Under the pieces are notes generated by a model, which did no database searches, had not been told where the DNA came from, and saw only the letters and a program-made list of their open reading frames with translations. This document shows, piece after piece, positions 53,022 to 62,626 of a stretch of 64,000 bases of DNA. The translations under genes and the position numbers were made by a program. This DNA comes from CBDAQR01 sp965199055 (lineage in GTDB: Bacteria; Pseudomonadota; Gammaproteobacteria; Pseudomonadales; Halieaceae). Location of the stretch: contig CBDAQR010000004.1 of NCBI GenBank assembly GCA_965199055.1, positions 1,240,001 through 1,304,000 of the forward strand, given 5' to 3'. Positions within the stretch are counted from its first letter, which is position 1. Each line of letters begins with the position of its first letter.

Positions 53022-54164
53022 ATGGCTCGCAAGCTACTTGGAACTTTTATATTGGCCACATCCAGCCTTCTGTTGGCCTCCACTGCCGCCCAGGCAGAGG
53101 ACTGGAAGGATACCCTGAAGAACATGGGTAAGCTGTATTCCAGTGATGATGGGTTTGTGAAGGAAGTTAAGGTATTTGGTCGTTACCACTATCAGTACAA
53201 CTACTCTGATGGGGACTACGAAGGTGAGTCCTTCAGTGATGACCGCGATGAGAATCGTCGCGTGCGGCTGGGCGCTGCCATAAAGTTTGGCGATGGGTTC
53301 AGGGTGCTGGGCCGCTGGAATGCCAGAGAGCGTGGTCTGGACGACGATATTACTCTTTACGATACCTGGGACGAACTTTATGTCGATTACACGCAAAAGG
53401 ATGTCCTGGGTTTTGACAAAGCCTCAGTCGGTTACGGCCGTTACAAGCTGCTGTTCGGTGGCGAGGAGCATCAGTCTTCCAAGCGGATCAAAACGATTGA
53501 GCGAAGTGCGATAAACAATCGCTTCGGCAGCCGCCGTCCTACGGGTGCAAAGATTGACCTCGAGAAGGGTGATATCGAATACCAGATTGGCGTTTGGTCC
53601 ACCGAAATTGATATCGAAAAGTGGGCGGACTGGGATGAAGACGTGGCCTACCAGATCGGCGCCACCATGCCGCTGGCTGAGGGTGAGTTGATCCTGGACT
53701 TTATTTACGCTGATAACGAAGACAAGCTGCTCACCTGGTTCAACTATGACTGGGCCGGTTCTGTGAGCTACACCCGCAAGTTTGGTGATGTGAACCTGTT
53801 GAGCAATGTGAGCTTTAGTGAGGACCGAGACCGTGATGCCTGGGGCTTCGTTCTTCTTCCCAGCTTTTTCATTATTGAAAACAAGCTAGAGGCAGCATTC
53901 CGCTACCAGTATGCTGGTGTTGGCAGTGACACCAACGTACCGCGCTCCAGCGGTAGCCGGGGCCTGCGACGCGCGGCGCTAGAAGAGATTTTCCAGAGCG
54001 GCAATGGTGATGAGTACCAGGCGCTTTATGCGGGTCTCAACTATTACATTGCAGGCGACAATCTCAAGCTGATGGCTGGCGTGGAGTACGAGGATATCAG
54101 CGGCGATGTTGATCGCGACCTAGACGGTGTAACCTACTGGGGTGCTGTTCGCTTCTACTTCTAA
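53022..54164 (+). CDS. phosphate-selective-type porin (OprO/OprP family)
   Basis: 380 aa from ATG 53022 with GAGGAAAAG before it. Signal peptide to about residue 25 (STAAQAEDW), then beta-barrel strands alternating polar and aromatic residues, ending WGAVRFYF with terminal Phe. FGRYHYQYNYS, RVRLGAAIKFGDGFRVLGRWNA and YGRYKLLFGGEE match OprO/P porins. Tandem Pho boxes upstream make an anion/phosphate uptake role in the outer membrane very likely. Confidence 0.88.
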   Translation: MARKLLGTFILATSSLLLASTAAQAEDWKDTLKNMGKLYSSDDGFVKEVKVFGRYHYQYNYSDGDYEGESFSDDRDENRRVRLGAAIKFGDGFRVLGRWNARERGLDDDITLYDTWDELYVDYTQKDVLGFDKASVGYGRYKLLFGGEEHQSSKRIKTIERSAINNRFGSRRPTGAKIDLEKGDIEYQIGVWSTEIDIEKWADWDEDVAYQIGATMPLAEGELILDFIYADNEDKLLTWFNYDWAGSVSYTRKFGDVNLLSNVSFSEDRDRDAWGFVLLPSFFIIENKLEAAFRYQYAGVGSDTNVPRSSGSRGLRRAALEEIFQSGNGDEYQALYAGLNYYIAGDNLKLMAGVEYEDISGDVDRDLDGVTYWGAVRFYF

Positions 54165-54196
54165 GCGAGCCGATTACCCGAATTGAAGAGGACGCC

Positions 54197-54940
54197 ATGC
54201 GACTACACCTCTCCACCTGGCAGGAAGTGGAAGCCTATCTCCAACGTAGCACGGCGATACTTATTCCCATCGGCTCAACGGAGCAACACGGTCCCACCGG
54301 GCTGATCGGCACCGACGCACTCTGCCCGGAAATCATCGGCGGCATTGCGGCTGACGAGAGCGGTTTACTGATGGCGCCGACCTTCAATGTTGGCATCGCT
54401 CAGCACCATATGGAGTTCCCCGGTTCGATGACGCTGCGCCCGTCGACGTTTATTGCCACCATGGTGGACTGGACGGAGTCACTGGCCAAACACGGCTTTA
54501 CCCACTTCTACTGGCTCAACGGCCACGGTGGCAATATCTCGACAATCAATGCCGCTTTTGCGGAGATCTACGGCAGTCGTTCATTGGATGCCGGCAACGG
54601 TCGGCCGCCTGTTAAATGCCTATTGCGGAACTGGTGGGAAGGCAAGGACACCTATGCGCAGTGCAAGGCGCTCTATGGTAAGGCGCACGGTGCACATGCG
54701 ACACCGTCTGAGGTGGCTGTGACCCAGTTTGCCTATCCTGATCACATCAAGGATGCGTCGCTGTCGCCCGAGATTGCTCCGAACGGCGACTTTACCGATG
54801 CGAAAGATTACCGTGGCCGCTTTCCAGATGGGCGGATTGGGTCGAACCCGGGCCTTGCAACGCCGGAAGCTGGAAAGGTGTTGGCAGAGTTGGCGGCCCG
54901 AGAGGTGGTGGCTGACTTCCAGCGATTTGCTGATACCTAA
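54197..54940 (+). CDS. creatininase family protein
   Basis: 247 aa. Metal ligands are seen in PIGSTEQHGPTGLIGTDAL and WLNGHGGNIS, with GPAHGAHAT-type His (KAHGAHATPSE). The family hydrolyses cyclic amides such as creatinine or formamidopyrimidines (ArfB, MftE). The exact substrate is unknown. It follows the porin by 32 bp and might be read through from the Pho promoter. Confidence 0.87.
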   Translation: MRLHLSTWQEVEAYLQRSTAILIPIGSTEQHGPTGLIGTDALCPEIIGGIAADESGLLMAPTFNVGIAQHHMEFPGSMTLRPSTFIATMVDWTESLAKHGFTHFYWLNGHGGNISTINAAFAEIYGSRSLDAGNGRPPVKCLLRNWWEGKDTYAQCKALYGKAHGAHATPSEVAVTQFAYPDHIKDASLSPEIAPNGDFTDAKDYRGRFPDGRIGSNPGLATPEAGKVLAELAAREVVADFQRFADT

Positions 54941-54958
54941 TCGTCCGCCCCGTTATCG

Positions 54959-55450
54959 CTAAGCGCGAGGTTTGGCAGCTTGTGCTGCGCCGTACAGGAC
55001 GGCGATAGGAGTGATGACGCCTGCCGCCACGCCAGCCCAGACACCCTTAGCCAGAGACACCGCCTCAGGTGAAAGCGGTTGTAACCCGGAGATGGCAAAG
55101 AACGCGCTCAAGGGAATAACAATGCTAGCGAGGCCAATGAGCCCGATGAGAAAAGACGCGTGCCAAATGTTCCCGGGCAGCCGGTTAAACAGCGTTATGG
55201 CACAGGGTATCTCAATACCATAAGCACCATTGCTGACCCTTTTTCGAACGATCAAGGCGATGATTAGAGTCAGGATCGCGGGGAACAAAAAACCATTCAG
55301 CATTAAATCAGCGATGTAGCCGCTAAATCCCAATGGGGCGACGCCGTCCAGCTCGTGTTTAATCCAGTATGTAATTCCCCCATGGCCAAGAAAATTGCCA
55401 ATCACATTGCTGATTGTCATTTTTCGCGTTTCTTTAGCTAAGTCCTGCAT
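54959..55450 (-). CDS. hypothetical integral membrane protein
   Basis: 163 aa with three or four membrane helices (about 45-65, 95-120, 135-155) and an N-terminal soluble part. An ATG at 55420 (MTISNVIGNFLGHGG) is an alternative start. No family is recognised. Its 5' end is 45 bp from the acyl-CoA dehydrogenase stop on the same strand, so read-through is possible. Confidence 0.6.
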   Translation of the reverse strand: MQDLAKETRKMTISNVIGNFLGHGGITYWIKHELDGVAPLGFSGYIADLMLNGFLFPAILTLIIALIVRKRVSNGAYGIEIPCAITLFNRLPGNIWHASFLIGLIGLASIVIPLSAFFAISGLQPLSPEAVSLAKGVWAGVAAGVITPIAVLYGAAQAAKPRA

Positions 55451-55495
55451 GATACAGAGTTCTATGAAAGCGAATGGCGCGCATGAGGCGGAATA

Positions 55496-56656
55496 CTAGA
55501 TGTCTAGCGAGCGTGCGATAAGCTCTTTCTGGATTTCGTTCGAACCGCCGTAAATCTTTTGTACGCGACTGTCGGTGTAGGCTCGGGCGATGGGGTACTC
55601 CATCATGTAGCCGTAACCGCCGTGTAGCTGCAGACACTCGTCGACGACTTCGCACTGCATTTGTGAGCCCCACCACTTGGCGGTGGCACCGTCCACGGCA
55701 TCAAGTGTCCCGTCGATCAGTTTGACGACGCACTCGTTCACATAGGCCTTGGTGACGTCGGCCTTACTCTTCGCTTCGGCCAGTTTGAAACGGGTGTTCT
55801 GGAAATCCATCAGGCGTTGGTTAAATGCCTTGCGGTCTTGTACATAGCGCACAGTGCTCTCTATAACGCCATCCATGGCAGCAATAGCGCCAATACCAAT
55901 GGAGAGTCGCTCCCAGCCCAGTTGCAGCATCAGCTGTATGAAGCCCTGGCCTTCCTCCTTGCCGAGCAGGTTGGCCTGTGGCACACGCACGTTCTCGAAG
56001 AATAGCTCTGAGGTATCCTGGCCTTTCTGGCCCATCTTTTTGAGATTGCGCCCACGCTGAAAGCCCTCGGCATCCTTGGTTTCTACGATGATCAGCGAGA
56101 TGCCTTTGCTACCGGCATTCTTGTCGGTTTTCGCCACCACAATAACGATATCGGCCTGCTGGCCATTGGTGATAAAGATCTTGGAGCCGTTGATCAGGTA
56201 GTCATCACCGTCTTTATCGGCGCTGGTATGCACCGCCTGCAGGTCCGATCCTGTGCCGGGTTCGGTCATGGCGATGGCGGGTACGATTTCGCCACTGATC
56301 AGTCCTGGCAACCAGCGCGCCTTTTGCTCATCGTTGCAGTATGCGGTGAGGTAGTGCGTACAGATATTGTGTACGCCAAAACCCCATCCAGAATCGCCGG
56401 AGCGGGCTTGCTCGTACGCGGTGATAGCGTCAAAGCTGCGGCAGGCACCTGCGCCGCCGAACTCTTCTGGCGCAGAAGCACCCAGCAGGCCCGCTTCACC
56501 GGCCTTGAACCAGAAATCCCTGTCCACTTCGCCCTGGTCGGCCCAGCGCTCGGTATGGGGTGTGATTTCCGCGGCCATAAACTTGCGGGTGGACTCCTTG
56601 AACATCAGGTGTTCCTCGGTCATCCAGGTAGCGTTCCAGTCGAGAGTGCGTTCCAT
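55496..56656 (-). CDS. acyl-CoA dehydrogenase
   Basis: 386 aa FAD enzyme that makes the first double bond of an acyl-CoA. Signatures: IAMTEPGTGSDLQAVHTSA and LQLHGGYGYMMEYPIARAYTDSRVQKIYGGSNEIQKELIAR. The catalytic Glu is expected in the IYGGSNEI/A region of the C-terminus or at an equivalent position. Divergent from the AraC regulator; a copy of the 32-bp motif faces it. Likely part of the same catabolic route as the operon downstream. Confidence 0.94.
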   Translation of the reverse strand: MERTLDWNATWMTEEHLMFKESTRKFMAAEITPHTERWADQGEVDRDFWFKAGEAGLLGASAPEEFGGAGACRSFDAITAYEQARSGDSGWGFGVHNICTHYLTAYCNDEQKARWLPGLISGEIVPAIAMTEPGTGSDLQAVHTSADKDGDDYLINGSKIFITNGQQADIVIVVAKTDKNAGSKGISLIIVETKDAEGFQRGRNLKKMGQKGQDTSELFFENVRVPQANLLGKEEGQGFIQLMLQLGWERLSIGIGAIAAMDGVIESTVRYVQDRKAFNQRLMDFQNTRFKLAEAKSKADVTKAYVNECVVKLIDGTLDAVDGATAKWWGSQMQCEVVDECLQLHGGYGYMMEYPIARAYTDSRVQKIYGGSNEIQKELIARSLDI

Positions 56657-56744
56657 GAGTTCGGGTCTCCGGTTTTTCTATGTACTTGTAGCGACAGGCT
56701 AGCAGCCTAGAATCACGGAAATTTCAGCCCGATACATCAGTGCA

Positions 56745-56776
56745 GGAGGCACAAAGTTATTAATTTGACACTTTTT
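56745..56776 (-). promoter_or_regulatory. 32-bp AraC-type motif, copy 1 (toward acyl-CoA dehydrogenase)
   Basis: On the minus strand: AAAAAGTGTCAA, nine variable bases, TTTGTGC, C, TCC. Copy 2 lies before the TonB receptor. 22 fixed positions agree in both copies, so the site is real; an AraC dimer or tandem half-site is the simplest reader. Confidence 0.75.
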
Positions 56777-56829
56777 TCTACTGCTTTACTGTAGGTGGCT
56801 TCGAAAGGCGTGGGTGATCTGCCATTCCA

Positions 56830-57921
56830 ATGGGTACCGATAACAAAGACAAGCCGGATATCCGTCCCGCTATTGCCGGGGACGTGGAAGCCTACGATGA
56901 CGTAGAGTCGTTGGGTAAGGCGCTGGACGCCGATCACGGCCCCAATGCCTTTGTCTCAGAGGGTTACTTTCTAGAGGAAGCCAGCCTTATTGCGGGCGGT
57001 TCCGCGGCCCAGTTGTCGTTCAATCCCGACATCCTAACCGGCGACATGGAGGTTTGCCGACCATTTCCCGGTATTTCAGTCTCCTTGAATCGCTTTAAGG
57101 TGGTCGACGCCAAAGCCATGGAAGAGGCATCTAAGCGCGCATTGCCACAGCAGGACGAAATCGTCGTTCGCTTTGTTCACCGCGGGGCTATCACGTATCA
57201 ATTTGGTGATCAGTGTTTCCGGGGAGGTGAGTCACCCGGTGTGGTGAGCGGTCGCATGCCCAGCGGCGAGGCAGGATACAGCATGGAAGACGGCGAGGAA
57301 TTCCTGATCACGATAGTGAGTTTTACCGAGGACGGCGAACGTGAAGTCTGGCACCGCATGGGTATACCGCCTTCACCGTTGTTCCAGCAATTGAGGGCGC
57401 CCTCGGACGATGGACCTTTCCTCTACAAGATGCCCGACACGAAACCCTTTCGTTTGTTAGCCGAGTCCTTCATGGAATTACCTACTTCGGGCTTTGCCCA
57501 TACCGCCATGGCCCGGCTCAAGATCGGTGAATTGTTTTGCTTGCTGGGGGAATATGGCCCGGCGGGTGCCGCGCCGGAGACCACCGATGTGCCTTTTGCC
57601 GAGGTGAGAAAGCTTGCCAGGGCGCGCGCTGTGCTCGAGGAAACCCCGGGAGCTCCACCCTCGATTGTAGAACTGGCCAAGATGGTAGGCCTCAATCGGC
57701 GTAAATTGACCGAAGGCTTCAAGAAGGTTTTTGGCGAAACCGTGGCAGGTTACGCGCTGGAGTTGCGCATGCGTCGGGGTTATCAGCTGTTGAAAGAGCG
57801 GCAGTTGTCGGTAACCGAAATATCTGAGCGCTGCGGCTACGAGCACCCCAACAGTTTTAACCTGGCATTCCGCCGCCGGTTCGGCTGTAGCCCCTCCCAG
57901 GTGCGCAGACAATCTGTCTGA
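56830..57921 (+). CDS. AraC-family regulator of the adjacent catabolic genes
   Basis: 363 aa. The C-terminal HTH pair is SIVELAKMVGLNRRKLTEGFKKVFGETVAGYALELRMRRGYQLL and then VTEISERCGYEHPNSFNLAFRRRFGCSPSQVRR (quoted in part). The N-terminal part is a PchR-like sensor. It lies between the acyl-CoA dehydrogenase and the TonB operon, each preceded by the same 32-bp motif, so it probably regulates both. Confidence 0.9.
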   Translation: MGTDNKDKPDIRPAIAGDVEAYDDVESLGKALDADHGPNAFVSEGYFLEEASLIAGGSAAQLSFNPDILTGDMEVCRPFPGISVSLNRFKVVDAKAMEEASKRALPQQDEIVVRFVHRGAITYQFGDQCFRGGESPGVVSGRMPSGEAGYSMEDGEEFLITIVSFTEDGEREVWHRMGIPPSPLFQQLRAPSDDGPFLYKMPDTKPFRLLAESFMELPTSGFAHTAMARLKIGELFCLLGEYGPAGAAPETTDVPFAEVRKLARARAVLEETPGAPPSIVELAKMVGLNRRKLTEGFKKVFGETVAGYALELRMRRGYQLLKERQLSVTEISERCGYEHPNSFNLAFRRRFGCSPSQVRRQSV

Positions 57922-57936
57922 GCACGCCTGCCCCAT

Positions 57937-57968
57937 AAAAAGTGTCAATCTATTAGGTTTGTGCTTCC
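57937..57968 (+). promoter_or_regulatory. 32-bp AraC-type motif, copy 2 (toward the TonB operon)
   Basis: AAAAAGTGTCAA, nine bases, TTTGTGC, T, TCC, matching copy 1 in the fixed parts and in spacing. It lies 84 bp before the TonB receptor start. Confidence 0.75.
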
Positions 57969-58052
57969 ACTTTGTGGAGTAGGGGTAGCCCTTGCCCCTA
58001 CTGTATCGCCCTATCACAACCCAAATATATGAATAACGATAGGGGAGTCATC

Positions 58053-60272
58053 ATGCTTACCAAACCAAATTGTACGAGATTACATACCGCAATCAGAGCC
58101 AGCCTGCCGCTGCTGTTGCTGTCGCTTGCCGGCAATAATGCCCAGGCCCAGTCTGCCTCGAATGACGAGCGCGTGCTGGAAGAGGTCATCGTCACAGCGT
58201 TGAGGCGCGCCGAAGGTACGGCGATTATGGATACGGCGATCGCCGTTGATGCCATGAGCGGCAGTGAAATCGAGAGCCGGGGATTCACGTCCATCATGGA
58301 AGCGCTGTCGACAACGCCTGGCCTGTCCTATGCCGAAAATGCCAATGTCGGACCGGCAATCCAGATTCGCGGGGTTTCCGCCATTGTGGGCTCATCGGTA
58401 GTGGGGTACTACCTCGATGATCTGCCCTATACGCGCATTGGTGGCAACGTCACACCAGACCTCAACCCCTATGATCTCAACCGGGTCGAAGTACTGCGCG
58501 GCCCCCAGGGTACGCTTTTCGGTGTCGGTGCGCAGGGTGGTGTTGTGCGTGTGATTACCCAGGACCCGATCATTAACGAGTTCTCCGGCAAGGTGACGGG
58601 TGCGTACTCCTGGACCGACGGCGCCGATGAGAATGATCGAATACAAGGTGCGCTAAACATCCCCTTGATTGAAGATACCCTGGCGATGCGCCTCGTTGCA
58701 GCCCAAGTCAACGATGGTGGTTATATCGACCTGGTCTCGACCCGCGAAGACGATTACAACGAAATGGACGATACCTCCTATCGGGTCAAACTGCTGTGGA
58801 CGCCGACGGAGGACATCTCTGTGGTGGCCTCCTACTGGAACTCAGAGCGGGAGGGATACCAGAATTTCGGCGATGACAACCTGGAGGCCGAGTACTACCT
58901 GACGAATATCGATGCGCTGTTCCTCGGGCCACCGCTGGCCACGGAGGTGCAGGTGCCCGCCGGTAGCGAATACCTGGAAGCAGAGACCAAGAACGAGCTC
59001 TATGGCTTGAAGGTTGAATACCTGGCGGAGAGTTACTCTTTTCTCAGTACCACCAGCTACCTGGAGGGCAGCAACAGCGCTCGTTTTATCTACACTATTC
59101 CCGGCCTTGGTGGGGTCTCTTCCCTCGATGAATACCCCAAGCTGGATACCTTTGCCCAGGAGTTCAAGCTGTCTACCCGCAACGAGGGTGACTGGAACTG
59201 GACGCTGGGTGCCATTTACCTGGACATTGAGAACGAGGACGCCCAGACCACATACTTCCACGTCGAGAACCCCGCCAACTGGCCGATTCTTGAGGCGATT
59301 GGTTTCACGCAGACCACCGGTGGCCAGGTTGATACCGTGGAATCCGAGTCATGGGCGATATTTGGCGAGTCCGTGCACGCGCTGGGTGAGCAGTGGGAGC
59401 TAACGGTTGGCGCGCGATATTTTGAAGATGATCGCGACTCGTCCGGACCGGAGTCATCAGACTTTGACGAGTGGACCGGTAAGGTCAACCTGGCTTGGCG
59501 GCCTACTGACGACTCGCTCTATTACGCCAATATAGCTACTGGCTTCCGTTCTGGTGGCTCCAATAGTGAAGCGCTGATTGAAGCGGGTGCGAACTCGACT
59601 CCACCGGTAGATATACCGGTGGAGGTCGACCCCGATGAGGTCACCAGTTACGAAGTCGGCGGTAAGTGGACATTGCTCGACGGGCGTTTGAATCTTGAAA
59701 GCGCCGTCTACTATCTTGAGTGGGATGACATTCAGACTCTGATCTACGGCCTGGTCGATAGCACCCTTGAAGGCTGGGGGGCGAATGCCAACAGCGCCGC
59801 AGGCGGTGGAGTAGAGTTTGCCGCAACCTACCAGGCCGATGGCCTGACATTGGCTGCATCTGGCAACTGGAACAACGTTGAGTATGATGATGACCTGCCT
59901 AGTGGCGGTATCAGCGATGGCGACACTGTGATGAACGTGCCAGAGCTGACCTGGCAGGCTTCTGCTACTTATGCCTGGCCGATGGGTGAACTCACTGGCC
60001 TGGCCTACCTCGGAGCGACCTACACGGATGAGCGAAGCGACTACGGTATCGATTTACTGGGTCAACCCAGTACCTACACCTCAGAGGATTTCACCGTGGT
60101 GAATGCCCGCATCGGAGTTGAAACAGAGCGCTGGTCGGTATTCCTGACGGGCACCAATATCACCGATGAAAATGTCGAGGTCTCCCAACTGGCACTGCTG
60201 GCCGACCTGGGTGCCGAATCTGTGCGCATGCGCCCGGCGACCTACGGCATCGAACTTAATCTCAATTTCTAA
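58053..60272 (+). CDS. TonB-dependent receptor of the catabolic operon
   Basis: 739 aa from ATG 58053, with AGGGGAG upstream (an earlier ATG at 58029 lacks a site). Signal peptide to about residue 30; TonB box VLEEVIVTALRRAEG; plug with IQIRGVSAIVGSSV and VEVLRGPQGTLFGVGAQGGVV; barrel ending LNLNF. Takes a large or scarce substrate across the outer membrane using TonB energy. Shared regulation with a CoA ligase and beta-oxidation-type enzymes suggests a lipid, terpenoid or steroid acid. The stop overlaps the next start (TAATG). Confidence 0.93.
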   Translation: MLTKPNCTRLHTAIRASLPLLLLSLAGNNAQAQSASNDERVLEEVIVTALRRAEGTAIMDTAIAVDAMSGSEIESRGFTSIMEALSTTPGLSYAENANVGPAIQIRGVSAIVGSSVVGYYLDDLPYTRIGGNVTPDLNPYDLNRVEVLRGPQGTLFGVGAQGGVVRVITQDPIINEFSGKVTGAYSWTDGADENDRIQGALNIPLIEDTLAMRLVAAQVNDGGYIDLVSTREDDYNEMDDTSYRVKLLWTPTEDISVVASYWNSEREGYQNFGDDNLEAEYYLTNIDALFLGPPLATEVQVPAGSEYLEAETKNELYGLKVEYLAESYSFLSTTSYLEGSNSARFIYTIPGLGGVSSLDEYPKLDTFAQEFKLSTRNEGDWNWTLGAIYLDIENEDAQTTYFHVENPANWPILEAIGFTQTTGGQVDTVESESWAIFGESVHALGEQWELTVGARYFEDDRDSSGPESSDFDEWTGKVNLAWRPTDDSLYYANIATGFRSGGSNSEALIEAGANSTPPVDIPVEVDPDEVTSYEVGGKWTLLDGRLNLESAVYYLEWDDIQTLIYGLVDSTLEGWGANANSAAGGGVEFAATYQADGLTLAASGNWNNVEYDDDLPSGGISDGDTVMNVPELTWQASATYAWPMGELTGLAYLGATYTDERSDYGIDLLGQPSTYTSEDFTVVNARIGVETERWSVFLTGTNITDENVEVSQLALLADLGAESVRMRPATYGIELNLNF

Positions 60273-61174
60273 TGCTTGAAGCCAACGGACAATCGTCGCT
60301 CTACAAGGACGAACAGCACAAGGCAGAGTTTATGCGGGTCTACGACCGCATTATGAATGAACGCTGGCCGGTGCCCTTTGAAGAGCAGTTCATAGAAACG
60401 CAGTTTGGTACGACCCATGTCATCATCAGTGGCCCTGCCGATGGCAAGCCGCTGGTGTTTCTACCGGGAGGCGGTAGCAGCGCGCTGATGTGGTTCAGTA
60501 TTGTGGGTCAGATGGTGGAGGCTGGCTACCGGTGCTATTGCCTGGACCGGGTCGGCGATGTGGGCAAGAGCACGATAAAGGTGCTACCCGAGGATGAACA
60601 AACCCTGGCGGATTGGCTGCTGGAGTGCATGGATGCCTTGCAACTGCAGAATCCACCCATGCTGGGGCTGTCCTACGGCGGCTTTATGAATATCAATTTC
60701 GCCAGGCTACATCCTGATCGCATCGGTGCCATCATCATGCTCACGCCGGGTGGCATTTTTGCAAAGCTGCGCCTGTGGTGGATGCTGCGGATGGGTTTGT
60801 GCATCAACTCCGGCTACACGCCGCTGATCAGAAATGCCTGGTCCTATATAGCCGGGGGACGCAAGCCGGAGGAGGACCTGTTCGAAGCAGCGCGTTTGGC
60901 GTGGGAGGTGTGGACGGGACCGGAATTCATGCCGCCGGTCTACAGCGATGAAGAGCTAGGCGCGATTGAACATCCTTCTCTGCTGTTGGTCGGTGACAGG
61001 GAAGTTATCTACAACCCCCATAAGGTTTTGCAGCGCGCCGAAGATACGATGCCGAATGCAAAAAGCGTTCTTATTCCCGGTGGCGGACACACCTTGTCGC
61101 TGGATGAGCCTGAAGCTGTTAGCCGGGAGATTATCGATTTTCTGGCTGGACTGGGTAACGGGTCGAAAGAATGA
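60272..61174 (+). CDS. alpha/beta hydrolase of the catabolic operon
   Basis: 300 aa. VFLPGGGSSALMWFSIVGQ is the oxyanion region, GLSYGGFMNINFARL the nucleophile elbow and GGGHTLSLDEP carries the His. Probably hydrolyses an ester in the imported compound, freeing the acid for the CoA ligase next to it. Overlaps the TonB gene by 1 nt and the ligase by 4 nt, so coupled translation. Confidence 0.9.
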   Translation: MLEANGQSSLYKDEQHKAEFMRVYDRIMNERWPVPFEEQFIETQFGTTHVIISGPADGKPLVFLPGGGSSALMWFSIVGQMVEAGYRCYCLDRVGDVGKSTIKVLPEDEQTLADWLLECMDALQLQNPPMLGLSYGGFMNINFARLHPDRIGAIIMLTPGGIFAKLRLWWMLRMGLCINSGYTPLIRNAWSYIAGGRKPEEDLFEAARLAWEVWTGPEFMPPVYSDEELGAIEHPSLLLVGDREVIYNPHKVLQRAEDTMPNAKSVLIPGGGHTLSLDEPEAVSREIIDFLAGLGNGSKE

Positions 61175-62625
61175 ACCTTATACCCATGTCACGGGTGCTA
61201 GCTCATTGGGCCGGCATTCAGCCGGATCGCGTCGCTGTAGTTATTGACGGTGAGTCCGTGAGCTTCGCTGAGCTAGATGCACTCACCAACCAGCTGGCGC
61301 GAGCCTATGCAGACCTTGGCGTGGGCCAGGATGATTTTGTCACTATCGCCTTGCCAAACAGTATCGAGTTTGTGGCGGCCAGCTTCGCCACCTGGAAGCT
61401 GGGTGCAACACCACAACCGATCTCGGCGGCGTTGCCGAAGGCCGAGCGTGACGCAATTATTACGCTGGCCAGGCCGAGCCTGGTGGTCGGCCCTGAGGAT
61501 ATTGAAGACGGCGTTCCGTCGCTGCCGGCGGGTTTCAGCGACTATCGATCGTACCCAGCCGAGGCATTGGAAGAGCGCACCGCCAGCAAAATCAAAGCCA
61601 TGACATCCGGTGGCAGTACCGGGCGACCGAAACTTATTGTCATGCCGCTCCCGGCTGTGTGGGACCTGGATGCGAAATTCCTCGGCTTTGCGCAACAGTC
61701 AATCTCAGGTATTCCCGGGCCGCTGTATCACAATGGCCCCTTTATGTGGATGTTCATCTCCCTCTGCATGGGGTGCAGCATCGTATTGAGCCGCCGTTTC
61801 GACGCCGAACAGACCCTGACACAGATTGAGCAGCACAGGATTACCAATCTCTACCAGGTGCCCACCATGATGCAGCGTATCTGGTCGCTGCCTGAGGAGA
61901 TCCGCTCAAGCTATGACGTATCGTCCTTAAAAGTGCTGTGGCATATGGCAGCACCATGTCCGGCCTGGTTGAAAGAAGCGTTTATTGAATGGCTTGGTCC
62001 GGATGTGGTCTGGGAGCTTTATGGCGGCACCGAGGGGCAGGGCAGCACGATTATCTCTGGCACTGAGTGGTTAACGCACCCGGGCTCGGTCGGCAGGCCG
62101 TCTAACTGTGAAATGAAGATCGTGGCAGATGACGGCAGCACGTTGCCAGCCGGCGAGGTGGGCGAAGTTTATATGCGCCTGCCCGCGGAGCAGGGACCCA
62201 GCTATGAATATGTGGGTGCCGAGGCCAGTGCTATCGATGAGGGCTGGGAAACCATCGGGGACATGGGCTATCTGGATGAAGAGGGTTATCTCTATCTGGC
62301 CGACCGGCGCACCGATTTGATCCTGAGTGGCGGCGCCAACATTTATCCTGCGGAGGTCGAAGCAGCGATAGATGCTTACCCCGGGGTACGTTCATCAGCC
62401 GTTATTGGCTTGCCCCACAAGGACCTCGGGCATGCTGTGCACGCCATTGTGGATGTACCCGGAGAACGCATAGAAGAGGGGCAATTGCTCAGTTTTCTAG
62501 CGGATCAGCTGGTGCGCTACAAGCATCCTCGTTCCTTCGAATTCGTCAGCGAGCCATTACGTGATGAGGCAGGTAAAGTGCGACGTAAAGCGCTCAAGGA
62601 AGCAAGACTCAGCCAGGAGAGATGA
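61171..62625 (+). CDS. acyl-CoA synthetase (AMP-binding) of the catabolic operon
   Basis: 484 aa. P-loop MTSGGSTGRPKLIVMP, ELYGGTEGQGSTI, GDMGYLDEEGYLYLADRRTDLILSGGANIYPAEVE (A8 region, in part) and the C-terminal Lys in KVRRKALKE. Activates a carboxylic acid with ATP and CoA. It lacks long-chain traits, so a ring-bearing or medium-chain acid is possible. It follows the hydrolase with ATGA overlap. Confidence 0.93.
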   Translation: MNLIPMSRVLAHWAGIQPDRVAVVIDGESVSFAELDALTNQLARAYADLGVGQDDFVTIALPNSIEFVAASFATWKLGATPQPISAALPKAERDAIITLARPSLVVGPEDIEDGVPSLPAGFSDYRSYPAEALEERTASKIKAMTSGGSTGRPKLIVMPLPAVWDLDAKFLGFAQQSISGIPGPLYHNGPFMWMFISLCMGCSIVLSRRFDAEQTLTQIEQHRITNLYQVPTMMQRIWSLPEEIRSSYDVSSLKVLWHMAAPCPAWLKEAFIEWLGPDVVWELYGGTEGQGSTIISGTEWLTHPGSVGRPSNCEMKIVADDGSTLPAGEVGEVYMRLPAEQGPSYEYVGAEASAIDEGWETIGDMGYLDEEGYLYLADRRTDLILSGGANIYPAEVEAAIDAYPGVRSSAVIGLPHKDLGHAVHAIVDVPGERIEEGQLLSFLADQLVRYKHPRSFEFVSEPLRDEAGKVRRKALKEARLSQER

Positions 62626-62626
62626 A

